Assembly (NCBI GenBank): GCA_964017145.1
Contig: CAXHKQ010000265.1
Span: 1-14,705 of the forward strand
Reading direction: 5' to 3'
From: Agrocybe praecox
Taxonomy: Eukaryota; Basidiomycota; Agaricomycetes; Agaricales; Agrocybaceae
Length of the DNA stretch: 14,705 nucleotides
The first letter of the stretch is position 1. The number at the start of each line of letters is the position of its first letter. Shown one piece after another: positions 1 through 8,553 of this stretch. The notes below the pieces were generated by a model, which saw nothing but the letters and a program-made list of their open reading frames with translations, had not been told where the DNA came from and ran no database searches. Position numbers and translations under genes: made by a program.

Positions 1-700
1 AAAAAACACAGGAATTCTAGGTTTCAACGATTGGCCTTGTGATTGCAAAGGACAACCGAGTCGAACTGAATCCGTTTAAATCCAAATAACAAATCGGTCG
101 GTATCATATGGATTTTTGGAATCAAAACTACTTCTTCTTTGTATTTGCCGAGAATCATTGTGGCTTTTATTATGTTGCTCATGATTTTTTTCACCGCCAT
201 CCTAGTGCCATTGCATAGTGTGGTTGGTTCAAATTGCGCAGTATAATGATGACCGTGCTAACCTTCAGTTGTAGATTGTGTGGCGGCACACCGGGCCACA
301 TCCAACGAATTCAAAAATGATTCTGGGTAGTTTGTGACTTCGCTGCAAGTATAGCTCGTTCACTCAGCCAATCATGGTTCGAATATTGATTTACGATGTT
401 CGGAAACACTTTGTTGATCAGATCGTCTTTCGATCTCCGGACAACAAAATCAATGTTCCTCCAAATAGTTCCGTAATGTTCCGCGAATCATTCATTTAAT
501 TATTTTGATTAAGCGATTTGTGCAAAAATGGCACTGATTGACTGACGAAGAAAAAATTAAAACTCAAACAAATTCATATGTTCAAATCGCGATTGAATGA
601 AAATGATGTCGCCTATAAGAAAACGAAATTTTAAGCACAGTACATTGTTTAGTAACGTAAGTTATCGAGAACCGCAAACCTCGGCGGGCGGAATCTTCTT
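1..700. other. A/T-rich spacer without recognised features
   Basis: I read both strands and found no long open frame, no clear direct or inverted repeat and no RNA gene signature. The stretch is moderately A/T-rich and ends just before the target-site duplication of the first SINE. A host intron or intergenic DNA would both fit, and the sequence gives no way to choose. Confidence 0.6.
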
Positions 701-710
701 CTATAAATAG

Positions 711-1038
711 TTTTATTTTTATTTTTATTATTTTTTTTTTTTTTTTTTTATTTATTTATTTATTTTTTTTTAAATGGTGCTACAACCCGTAGGTCTTGAC
801 CTCCCTTGTATACTCCACTTGTATTTGAAGAGTAGCAGGGCTTCGTAACCGGTTTCGGGTTTGAAAGATGACATGTGGTTAGCACATCGCTCTAAAGAGT
901 AACCCTAGGCAACATTTAACATCCTTCCTGTGGATCATCGTGTGGAGAAAACCAAAAACTTTCACCCACTCCCGAGATTCGAACCCGGGACCTCCCGCTC
1001 GTGAGGCAAGCACTCTATCACCTGCACCACTCAGACGA
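711..1038 (-). mobile_element. tRNA-derived SINE, copy 1
   Basis: Read on the minus strand, this begins with a tRNA-like head (1038 down to about 970) containing both RNA polymerase III internal promoter boxes. A unique body of about 190 bases follows, ending in GGTTGTAGCACC, and then an A-rich tail with TAAA repeats (about 711-774). A perfect 10-bp direct repeat, CTATAAATAG, flanks it at 701-710 and 1039-1048. This is the duplication expected from target-primed insertion by a partner LINE. The head resembles tRNA-Val(CAC) around the anticodon arm (TTGCCTCAC), but that parent assignment is tentative. A second copy lies at 3733-4031, with 5 differences over 244 aligned bases (776-1019 against 3771-4014). 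The element encodes no protein and would be moved by LINE enzymes acting in trans. The intact duplication and high copy identity suggest recent activity. Confidence 0.88.
975..1029 (-). promoter_or_regulatory. Pol III internal promoter (A and B boxes) of SINE copy 1
   Basis: On the minus strand the A box reads TGGTGCAGGTG (1029-1019), which fits the TRGYNNARNNG pattern. The B box reads GGTTCGAATCT (985-975), one base off GGTTCGANNCC. Their spacing of 33 bases is within the normal tRNA range. Both boxes sit in the tRNA-like head, as expected for a SINE that could be transcribed by RNA polymerase III from its own 5' end. Confidence 0.78.
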
Positions 1039-1055
1039 CTATAAATAGATAGATG

Positions 1056-1674
1056 ACCCAAAACAAATTTAGATCACGAATAACGTATCCTAAACATAGT
1101 CCGATCCTTATGATTCTTCAGGATTTACTTTCGAATTGCGGTAGATTAGAACATGACGGAGCCGGAATTTTGAAATTTGGACCAGGACCGTCGGAAACTG
1201 CGAAGTTACGGGTTTTATTCATTTTACTGCCGACATGTATGCCACACAAATCAAAATCGTACGGAGCTTTGATATAATTCATTCGCTTAGCGTACATGCA
1301 GACAGTTGATAAAAACTGTAACATGAAGAAGGTCCTGGAATTTTGAAATTTGGATCAGGACCGTCGGAAACTGCGAAATTACGATTTTCATAAATATTCA
1401 ATGCCTACATGTATGTTGCTCAAATTATAATCGTGCGCATAGCATTGATATAATTAATTGGCTTAGCGTACGATTTTCATTTGTGCTGCATACACGTAGG
1501 CAGTAAAATTAATAAAAACCTTAACTTCGATGTTTCCGGCGGCCCTGGTCCAAATTTCCAAATTCCAGCTCCGTCATGTTCTAATCTACCGGAATTCGAA
1601 GGTATACCCCGAATAATCATAAGGATCAGACTATGTTTAGGATACGTTATTCGTAGTACAACATTTTTTTGGGT
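1056..1674. repeat. Foldback repeat with 207-bp inverted arms
   Basis: The left arm (1056-1262) and the right arm (1468-1674) are imperfect reverse complements of exactly equal length. The outer ends read ACCCAAAA and TTTTGGGT, and long matched blocks include CGAATAACGTATCCTAAACA and GTAGATTAGAACATGACGGA. The 205-bp loop contains a further, direct copy of the arm core: 1321-1471 resembles 1151-1295, sharing GACCGTCGGAAACTGCGAA. The locus is thus three related units, two direct and one inverted. No coding frame is convincing. It behaves like a foldback or MITE-type element of unknown family. A TIR family name and a clean target duplication could not be assigned. It starts only 7 bp past the duplication of the neighbouring SINE. 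Confidence 0.85.
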
Positions 1675-2560
1675 AATTTATATATAATGATAATGTGTTC
1701 CAGATTGAAATCCACATGTTTAAAAAACACCCGTTATAAATACACCGGCGTGTCATGGTTTCAACATGACAGGGTGAAATGAACATTCAACCAATTATAT
1801 CTTTGATCAAAAATTTGGATTTAATTTGCATTTCCCTGACACACGCACACACACAAACCACGAACGCCTGAGCGGCCTGTGCGCGAAAAGTTTCACGAGT
1901 GCGCTGGCGCACCTGGCGCGCAATAACATTGTGACATTGTGACTCTCTCTGTTGCAAAATTATTATTATATAATTCGCCAAATCGGCAGCGAGTGTTCGT
2001 GCGCAAAGCGAGGGTAATTGTGCACTCTGTTATTGTGATTACGACAAAGTTCAGCGGCCTGTGCCAGAGCGTGCAAAATGGGCGAGTTCAGGCCGACAAT
2101 TCAACGAAAAATATCACGCGCAAATAGTTGAACATTACAGTGCAGCGCCAGAGTCGTCGAGTGATCATGCGGACATCAAAATGGTCGTCGAGGGAGGACA
2201 CAATCACGCGCACCAACATGCATACACGTTTGGTTTTTTATTCTCGGTGCAACGGTCCTAACCGTTCGCTGCATTAAAACTAGCGCACTTAATCGCCTAG
2301 AGATTATTTTAATTACCTGCTGTGCACTGCAACGCGCAATGCACACGCGAGGCTCGTACGAATTCTGATGGGCGCACGTAATATGGAGGTGTGCGGCATA
2401 GAACGGCACAAGTTATAGTGAAACACAGTTTTGAGATATTTCGTTGTGTTGGGATTTGGCTAGTAAGATCTGCAATTTCATATTTTATCGAATGCAAATA
2501 TTTCTAACACGTTATATTTTGAATATGGTGATTCTTGATAATATTTCATATTTTATCTTA
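1675..2560. other. Spacer with no supported gene
   Basis: This stretch is less A/T-rich than its neighbours between about 1850 and 2420 and carries many CG-containing words such as GGCGCGCAA. Two ATGs in good context occur (2078, 17 codons; 2180, 26 codons), but both frames are short and I recognise neither product. A 5' untranslated or promoter region of a host gene is possible, but neither a splice donor nor a core promoter could be pinned down. A short CA-rich run lies at 1838-1856. Confidence 0.45.
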
Positions 2561-2811
2561 CAAGGGGAGGTCACGCACGTGTCGTTACGGATCACAGTGA
2601 GCGTCTAGCTGGTGATTATATAGGCAAAATAAAGATACCCGACTCTTGCCAATGCGATATGAAGTTTCAAAATACGTAGACTTCTAGTGGCTACAACTAT
2701 TTAGAGAGAGCCCACATGGCAAAACTGTAGTACAATTTATTGTTTGCCCAATAGAATCACCAGCTAGACGCGAACTGTTATCCGTAACGATACGTGCGTG
2801 ACATCCCCTTG
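2561..2811. mobile_element. MITE-like element with ~74-bp terminal inverted repeats
   Basis: The left arm (2561-2633) and right arm (2737-2811) are reverse complements with a few mismatches and small gaps. Both start CAAGGGGA at the outer end and share TCACGCACGT, TCGTTACGGAT and GCGTCTAGCTGGTGATT when read inward. The whole unit is 251 bp and has no coding capacity, so it is a non-autonomous DNA element that would need a transposase in trans. TA or near-TA dinucleotides flank it, but a clean target duplication cannot be fixed, so the superfamily is left open. Arms this long relative to the loop would also make a stable hairpin. Confidence 0.8.
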
Positions 2812-2933
2812 CTAGTAAAAACCGAACTAACTGTTCAATTTTGATACGTTGCATTTTTTTTATATACACCGTTCTTCAACAAAATAGTCAATACACCGTT
2901 CTATTTCACACACCTGCATATACGCACATATGT

Positions 2934-2953
2934 ACACACACACACACACACAC
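2934..2953. repeat. (AC)10 microsatellite
   Basis: Ten perfect AC dinucleotides in a row, in a wider ACA-rich neighbourhood starting near 2909. A tract of this kind is prone to length change. Confidence 0.95.
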
Positions 2954-3171
2954 GGGAGAACGGCGGTAACATGAATCCCAAACATGGGCGCACAAGTTCC
3001 CATTTGCGCAGACTACTCTCATTATGACATATGAATCTTTTAGATAAATTTATTACGGATGCAGCAGCATAGCAGAGTGCATATTATATAAATTATATTC
3101 AGTCGCACAAATATAGTCACAACTTTGCGCAAACTGTGGAATAAACTGGACATTACACACGTGCGAATGCG

Positions 3172-3192
3172 GCATGCATGCATGCATGTATG
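3172..3192. repeat. (GCAT)n short tandem repeat
   Basis: About four GCAT units followed by a degenerate GTATG. The unit is self-complementary, so the tract is a near-perfect palindrome and could extrude a small hairpin. Confidence 0.85.
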
Positions 3193-3667
3193 TGTAAGTG
3201 TTATGTGTGCTACCTGCCTTCGTGCCTCCGTGCTCCTCGCCGCACACCGTATCTGCACATTTTCAGTTTTGGGGTCCGGCGCGCCGGGGAATGTGCAAAT
3301 ATAATTTAAAATAGTTCAAAAGTCAGACTGGCGTGACCGTTGAGCGCAAGCGCACGCGCACACACACCGGACATTTACTCCCCTAACGAGCTGGAAACAC
3401 ATTCGCACCGGTGCTTGCGCATTCGATGCGGTACCCTGGTGGCATCGGAATTACGAACGACGGATGGACTATGTTTTTTTGCGCTATAAGTGAACTTTCC
3501 TGAACGAACTGTTCAGCATGAAGAAACGTATGTCTCTGTCTCTCGGATTTAAATAAAAATCCCACTAAAATTCAGTAGCATGCCATTATTTGTAGAACTT
3601 GCTACCGTTTTCGCGGCCGTTACTTTTATTGGTATCATACAATGCAATCGAAAGATCATTTCATCAT

Positions 3668-3726
3668 CATCTACATCCATTTACCACATGAAGGAGTGTT
3701 GGGCGGCTGTATTTGAAATACGAAGC
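3668..3726. repeat. Dispersed 59-bp repeat, copy A
   Basis: This segment matches 9844-9902 with 4 mismatches in 59 and the same orientation. The shared core is GTGTTGGGCGGCTGTATTTG. On the minus strand copy A ends in GGATGTAG followed by an ATG triplet run, which is how the 3' end of a truncated LINE or SINE often looks. Its other edge coincides with the target duplication of SINE copy 2 (3724-3732). The parent family is not recognised. Confidence 0.8.
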
Positions 3727-3732
3727 TTTTAC

Positions 3733-4031
3733 AGGTTATTTTACTGTTGATCATCATCATCATCATGTTTGGTGCTACAACCCGTAGGTCTTGACCTCCC
3801 TTGTATACTCCACTTGTATTTGAAGAGTAGCAGGGCTTCGTAGCAGGTTTCGGGTTTGAAAGATGACATGTGGTTAGCACATCGCTCTAAAGAGTAACCC
3901 TAGGCAACATTTAACATCCTTCCTGTGGATCATCGTATGGAGAAAACCAAAAACTTTCACCCACTCCCGAAATTCGAACCCGGAACCTCCCGCTCGTGAG
4001 GCAAGCACTCTATCTGTTTCACTCAAACAGG
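3733..4031 (-). mobile_element. tRNA-derived SINE, copy 2
   Basis: This is the same family and orientation as the SINE at 711-1038, near-identical over 3771-4014. A 9-bp direct repeat, AGCTTTTAC, flanks it at 3724-3732 and 4032-4040. The B box survives (3985-3975, GGTTCGAATTT), with two changes relative to copy 1 in the surrounding arm. The head has a 3-base gap and several changes exactly where the A box lies (about 4014-4025), so pol III transcription of this copy is probably weakened. After the common body (ending ACCAAA on the minus strand) the tail is ATG triplets plus about 25 mixed bases, instead of the A/TAAA tail of copy 1. It is non-coding. Confidence 0.85.
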
Positions 4032-4040
4032 AGCTTTTAC

Positions 4041-4738
4041 TAGAACGAAATCAGCGCTCAGCGCTACACTGAAAGAGAGAACCAAGCCAAGCCAACATTT
4101 ACGTGTCTGCTCACACACGGGCAGAGTGATACGGTGTTTTTTCCACTCTGCGCTTTGAGAACTTATTATGTTTGTGTATAGCAACCTGTTTATTGCTGAT
4201 TACACATTTCTCATTTTTTGACGACGCGTTTGATAAATAAAAAATTTGAGGTGCCGCTTCGGGGATTCCAAAACCCGACTACGCTACCCACTATACCATC
4301 GCGTCGTCTCAAAAAGATCATTTATCTTGCTATAATTATGCTGAATATTATTGCCCCGTATCAGGTCTATGCTTCAAGCTGTTCTCGAAAACACAGAGCA
4401 TGTTTTTTTTTTAATTTTATAGAAATAGGAGAAAAAGGGGTTTAGTTTTGCCTCCAGTGGATTTTGTCCAATACCGCGTGTGCTATAAATTGCTATAGCA
4501 ATTTTGAATATGGAAAGTGGATATATCACAGCTAATTTATGTCTCTTTGAGGTCTTTTCCGGATAAAATCGATTGAACTGTGTTCTAATGTTTTAATCAT
4601 TTGTTCTTCAATACATTCTTATGGGTAAGACATAGTGAGACCATGCAACACTTTATCCCATCTATTTTTTCGAGATATACTTCGATTTCGTCGTGATTCA
4701 TGTAAACGTTTAAACAAAAACGGATTCGGATTTGCAGA
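4041..4738. other. Spacer containing a tRNA-like hairpin, no gene
   Basis: Apart from the tRNA-like structure at 4220-4308, I see only minor local repeats: AGCGCTCAGCGCT at 4053-4065 and an 8-bp hairpin, GCAGAGTG/CACTCTGC, near 4121-4152. The sequence from 4440 to 4738 is A/T-rich and featureless. Confidence 0.5.
4220..4308 (-). other. tRNA-like pseudogene or SINE head fragment
   Basis: On the minus strand the segment opens GACGACGCG and closes CGCGTCGTC, a perfect 9-bp pairing that looks like an extended acceptor stem, with T-rich flanks on both sides. A consensus pol III A box, TGGTATAGTGG, sits at the right distance from the 5' end (4298-4288). An inner arm GGGTT/AATCC follows. No B box is recognisable, and the second half is A/T-rich with a TTTTTT run that would stop pol III. 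I therefore do not call a functional tRNA. A decayed tRNA copy, a SINE head, or a very small inverted-repeat element are all possible. Confidence 0.4.
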
Positions 4739-4740
4739 TA

Positions 4741-5299
4741 CACCTAAACCTCCTATAACACGGTAGATACGTTCATAAGGAAACCGTGTTATAGCAAAAC
4801 CGTATTCTAAAAGACAAGGAGCCCATACAAAAACTGGGGATACGTTCCAAGCTGAAAAACTGATCCCAAAAGTACCAAAATACCTTTAGAGATTGTTTTA
4901 TTGCAATTTTCTTGTTATACTAATTTATTTAGGATCATTATTCAACGTTATAAAAGCGTTATTGTTGTGTTATTTCTCAATGGACACTCCATCGATTTAT
5001 TCTCCGTTATTATTTTTAATCATTTCTATCGGCTCGAAGGAATCACGACTTTCTTCGTGCCAAAGAAAATAATTCATTTTAGCATCATCAAAAGAAGCTC
5101 GAAAAACTCGAAACTTTTGAAAAAAACAAAATTTGATTTTATTTACATGGAAATCGGAGAAAAAACATCAAAAAGTTGGGAAAACTACCGTGTTCTAAAA
5201 GTGTTGGCCGTGTTATACAAGGTTTCGGGGGACTTTTTTTTTCAGACCGTGTTCTAATAAACCGTCTTCTAAAAGACCGTGTTATAGGAGGTTTAGGTG
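4741..5299. mobile_element. 559-bp MITE flanked by TA (Tc1/mariner/pogo-like)
   Basis: The element opens CACCTAAACCTCCTATAACA and closes with the reverse complement, giving a terminal inverted repeat of about 24 bp (4741-4764 and 5276-5299). It is bounded on both sides by TA (4739-4740 and 5300-5301), the target duplication typical of Tc1/mariner/pogo elements. Just inside the ends are repeated copies of a CCGTGTTMTA-like motif in both orientations (around 4784, 4800, 5188, 5209, 5247, 5264 and 5277). Such subterminal motifs could serve as transposase contacts. The middle is A/T-rich. The open frame at 4901-5257 starts without ATG, is low in complexity and runs into the right inverted repeat, so I treat the element as non-autonomous. 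Confidence 0.88.
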
Positions 5300-5647
5300 T
5301 ACATTTCGATTCGAAGCACATACATTTTTTGTCTACATCTATCGTTTGTGATTCCAAGCTCATTGATGGGATATGATTTGTCGTAGAAAACACACCAAAA
5401 GCACATAAAGGGTTATATCTTTTGTTGGCCCTACCGGAACGGAATCTATATTGGTAATAAGATTCCTATTAAATTCACACAATATCGAAAATTCTGTGGA
5501 ATCGTCCTTTTAAAGGCCTAATTTGCTCCCTACCACCTACCCTACTAATATCTCTCCAAGTAGAGGTTGTTCGTAATTTCAATACCACCGGAGTAAATAT
5601 AGTCGTTTGGTGTATGCGTGCCTGCATTACGCAAACGCATGCACACC

Positions 5648-5773
5648 CACGCACGCACGCACGCATGCACATACACTAATGCCCGGTTGCACGTCGCTTG
5701 CAAAACGAGATTCGCATTGCCGACCGAAGCACGTTGAGAATTGCGTACGTGTGTGCGTGTGTGCGTACGTGTG
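5648..5773. repeat. Paired (CACG)n and (GTGCGT)n microsatellites
   Basis: A (CACG)n tract at 5648-5668 is followed about 75 bp later by a GTGTGCGT-rich tract at 5744-5773, in which GCGTACGTGTG occurs twice (5743-5753 and 5763-5773). The tracts are alternating purine-pyrimidine and roughly complementary to each other, so they could pair. A perfect palindrome, TCGACGACTCGTCGA, follows at 5787-5801. Confidence 0.75.
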
Positions 5774-5987
5774 CTAAATATAATCTTCGACGACTCGTCG
5801 ACTCGTTCGCACACAATAGTCCATGTGATTTCTAATTGTATTCTCAAGAGCATGTCGTCTTCTTATGCTCCGTCGTCGTCTTCGTCGGAGTCTTCGTATT
5901 TGCCGAGTTAGACATGCATGTCATCCGAGAACTTTTTGTCATGTGTCCGTGTTGCTGGCATCAGACAAGCAGAGCTCATCATCATCA

Positions 5988-6007
5988 GAAGCAGCAGCAG
6001 CAGCAAC
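5988..6007. repeat. (CAG)n short tandem repeat
   Basis: About five CAG units with one CAA interruption lie just after CATCATCATCAG. In one plus-strand frame this gives a short polyglutamine run, but that frame has no ATG start near it and no recognisable protein context. Confidence 0.8.
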
Positions 6008-6285
6008 AGAAAAGCGACTTATCATATAGCATAGCAGCATAGTGTGTCAGATAAGCGACGACGAAGACGCGTGTCTGCCTTCACATGTGCGAATTGCGAT
6101 GTCTGTGTGATGTATGCTCTGGCGATTAGTATACTCCGCCATCTGTGTCTAGACGACCTACATTATGATGCGCGAACATATACCTTACGTCACAATAGTA
6201 CATACACATAGGAAATTGCATTAATCGTGTTCGCTCATCTATTCAGGGATACCTACAAAAATGGTCATCATTACAATACAAACAA

Positions 6286-6333
6286 CGTTCAATAATAGTG
6301 TGGACGAATTCGTTCAATAACAGTGGACGAGAA
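6286..6333. repeat. Tandem duplication of a ~24-bp unit
   Basis: Two adjacent units start CGTTCAATAA and contain AGTGTGGACGA or CAGTGGACGA, differing by a small gap and a few substitutions. There is no evidence of function. It looks like a local slippage duplication. Confidence 0.75.
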
Positions 6334-7782
6334 CGCCTGGTGAAAAACTTCTCTGTTCAATCATGGAAAATTGAAAAGTCCACAAGCGATTTCTATTAAC
6401 AAAAATTGAATGAAGAGGATTTGTGGACAATTTCATTCCCATCGATTAGAGTATACGGACGCTGTTCTAGTTCACTCCAGTGATAAGTCATAAGACGTGA
6501 TAGCCTTCTAACCAGATACGAAACACTGATATTTTGTATAATGATCAAAACTGTCGAACAATTATAATGCTCATTATAACGAGGTGCATGTGGGTTATAA
6601 TGATATTATGATTGTTATGTTGCTTGTCAATTGTGAGCATCAAGAGGATAGTTTCATTTCACTCTCCATACAAAAAATCCGAATTTCGTGATTGGTTGAG
6701 AGACTATAACTGTCTTCTGGAGTTACTTAGAATTTTATTAGCAGGCGTAGGGTTTGTTTGATTGTTTGTGTAGACATGTCATATATCATTGGAAAGGTCT
6801 GACATTCAGTTTCAACGTGAAACACATTTTTCGAAGATACCAAGTCAGTAGCAAAAACAGTGCTGTGTCAACATGTCAATGTACCTGCAAAAAAAACTTC
6901 ACTTGCGGGAAGTGAAAAACTGTGGCCTAATGGTTGCATATTGCAACGGATTTTAATTGGCGATTAAAGAATGATACACACTAGCGGACAAAATTGAAGG
7001 ATATTTTGTTTACCCGAATTTTTGGCTGTTTTTCGAAGAGCTGTATCTTCGTTCATAATGGTCGTATCGAGGTCGGTCCTAAAGCTTCTTCAAGCTTGAA
7101 GTTTCTAGATTCGAGATCTTGTGATGGTTTATTGTTTAGAGCAACGTGTATTGTACAGTCGTGATCAATACAGTGAGTAAAAAAAATATTTATTTTTTTC
7201 GTTCTTGTTCATGGTGCACGAACTTGGGAAATATTATTACAACTAAACCGCCATATGGAGCGGATAACTGGTTCGTTCAGCTTTAATTTTCGTGTCTTTG
7301 ACTTCGATGCGATTTTTTGTTCACTGTGATATCGCACTTTGAATGGAAAAGGGCCATTTTTTGTTTGAACATCAATATCTCAGCAACCAATAATCGCACA
7401 ATAAATTCATGAATACTTTTGAAAACTCCAATCAATTCTCTATGAAGATGAGTTTCTATTTTGTCTGAAAAAAAATAATTGCTCATTCTACAAGAACTTC
7501 AAAAAGCAGTGAAAAACGGGTTTTTGGACGGTTTCGGCGAAATCAACCTCAGCGGAACAAATGTAAAGAATATTATTTTTTAAAAAGTACGTTTTCAAGT
7601 TCGTCGTACTCAGGAAATATCCACAAAGTTTCAATGTAATCTCTCCAGCCGTTATTTTGTAGCACTAATTTGAATTTGGGTAGGGATCAAAATAAGCAAA
7701 TCTCACAAGTACAAAACCCGTAGTGGTTCGAACTAATCAAAAGGCGACTGTCAATGATGAAACTAGAGTCAAAATAAAAATA

Positions 7783-7840
7783 TACGTGTGTCAGGATTTC
7801 TGCCATATTGCCCTGTGGCGGAAGATATGAGCAGTTGAAA
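7783..7840 (+). repeat. Segment repeated in inverted form at 8495-8553
   Basis: The block containing GTGTGTCAGGATTT and then CCTGTGGCGGAAGATATGA recurs as its reverse complement at 8495-8553 with several mismatches. The left member is inside the large foldback and the right member is just outside it. The two pairings therefore cross rather than nest. This suggests that the segment at about 7688-7890 came from a related element, or that the left half was rearranged. Confidence 0.72.
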
Positions 7841-7932
7841 ATTGAATATTTGTATGGGAATATCGAAAAGTTAAGACTTCAACAGGCTGCATCTTCTAAA
7901 AAAAACATTATTATGAAAATACTGTAGTAAAT

Positions 7933-8099
7933 TTTTTTTATCGTCTATCGTTTCTCTACAAAACTGCATCAAAACCCAGATTTTGATTTTGTGCCCCCTG
8001 TGGTACAGTGTGTATGAAACAGTATGGACACATGTCGTTTGGCGATTATCGGAAATGTGTTGATGCAGTATTGTAGAGAAACGATAGGCGATGAAAAAA
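7933..8099. repeat. Inner inverted repeat of the large foldback
   Basis: Arms of 43 bp (7933-7975 and 8057-8099) match as reverse complements with about four mismatches and share TATCGTTTCTCTACAA. The 81-bp loop contains CCCCCTGTGGTACAG and shows no internal symmetry. It sits near the centre of the 283-bp-arm foldback and is probably part of the same element. Confidence 0.8.
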
Positions 8100-8553
8100 G
8101 TATATGACCGTTTTGACATAAATGCTTTCTCTACAAAGTTGTAACCATAAACATCGTATGAGGCAAATTTCTATCCCTACCCAAATTCAAATCAGTGCTA
8201 CAAAATAACGGCTGGAGGGAATACATTGAAACTTTGTGGATATTTCTTCATTGCGATGAACTTCAAATCGTACTCTTGAAAATTCAATATTATTTACATT
8301 TGTTCAGCTGCGGTTGATTTCCCCGAATCCTTCCAAAAGCCCATTTTTCACTGTTTTTTAAAGATCTTGTAGGATGAACCATTATTTTATTTCAGACAAA
8401 ATAGAAACTCATCTTCATAGAGAATTAATTGGAGTTTTCAAAAGTATTCATGAATTATATATATTTTCTGGTTATAAAGAATTCAACAATTTGCCTTGAA
8501 CTGTTCATATCTTTCGCCACAGGTAGCAATTGCAAAAATCCTGACACACATAC

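Larger units (their letters stand above)
2812..3667. other. Spacer with microsatellites, no gene
   Basis: Apart from the (CA)n and (CATG)n tracts listed separately, I see no repeat unit, promoter or protein signal. Between about 3235 and 3440 the sequence becomes richer in G+C, with several CGCG and GCGC words. The short open frames here lack ATG starts or recognisable content. Confidence 0.5.
5302..7404. other. Long spacer with microsatellites, no gene
   Basis: I found no convincing coding frame on either strand. The stretch contains microsatellites at 5648-5773, a CAG run near 5988-6007, a tandem duplication at 6286-6333 and several short perfect hairpins, such as GTTGCATATTGCAAC near 6934-6948. 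From about 6650 to 7400 phrases such as CATTGGAAAGGTCTGA and ATATCTCAGCAACC look like old repeat material, but I cannot define an element boundary. Confidence 0.5.
7405..8455. repeat. Large foldback repeat with 283-bp inverted arms
   Basis: The left arm (7405-7687) and right arm (8173-8455) are imperfect reverse complements of equal length. Both carry the palindromic ATTCATGAAT at the outer end and a GGGTAGGGAT block at the inner end. Matched stretches include AAACTTTGTGGATATT (right arm, read against CCACAAAGTTTC on the left) and GCTACAAAATAACGGCTGGA. Inside lies a second inverted pair at 7933-7975 and 8057-8099. The flanks of that inner pair also resemble each other weakly, so the whole locus may be one decayed palindrome with about 200 extra bases in the left half. 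No coding frame is convincing. It is probably a foldback or MITE-type element of unknown family. Confidence 0.85.

Noticed and set aside
970..1038. A stand-alone tRNA gene on the minus strand
   Set aside because: The A and B boxes are good, but the acceptor stem does not close. The body continues into a unit repeated at 3733-4031 with a target duplication, so it is a SINE head.
2934..3192. A CRISPR-like array from short regular repeats
   Set aside because: The repeats are simple dinucleotide and tetranucleotide runs without spacers, in eukaryotic-type DNA.
4901..5257. A 118-codon open frame as a gene
   Set aside because: It starts without ATG, is rich in Phe, Ile and Lys as expected of A/T-rich DNA, lies wholly inside the TA-flanked MITE and runs into its subterminal repeats.
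5836..6042. A small polyglutamine protein
   Set aside because: The frame starts without ATG, and the Gln run comes from a CAG microsatellite. No domain or neighbouring exon signal was found.
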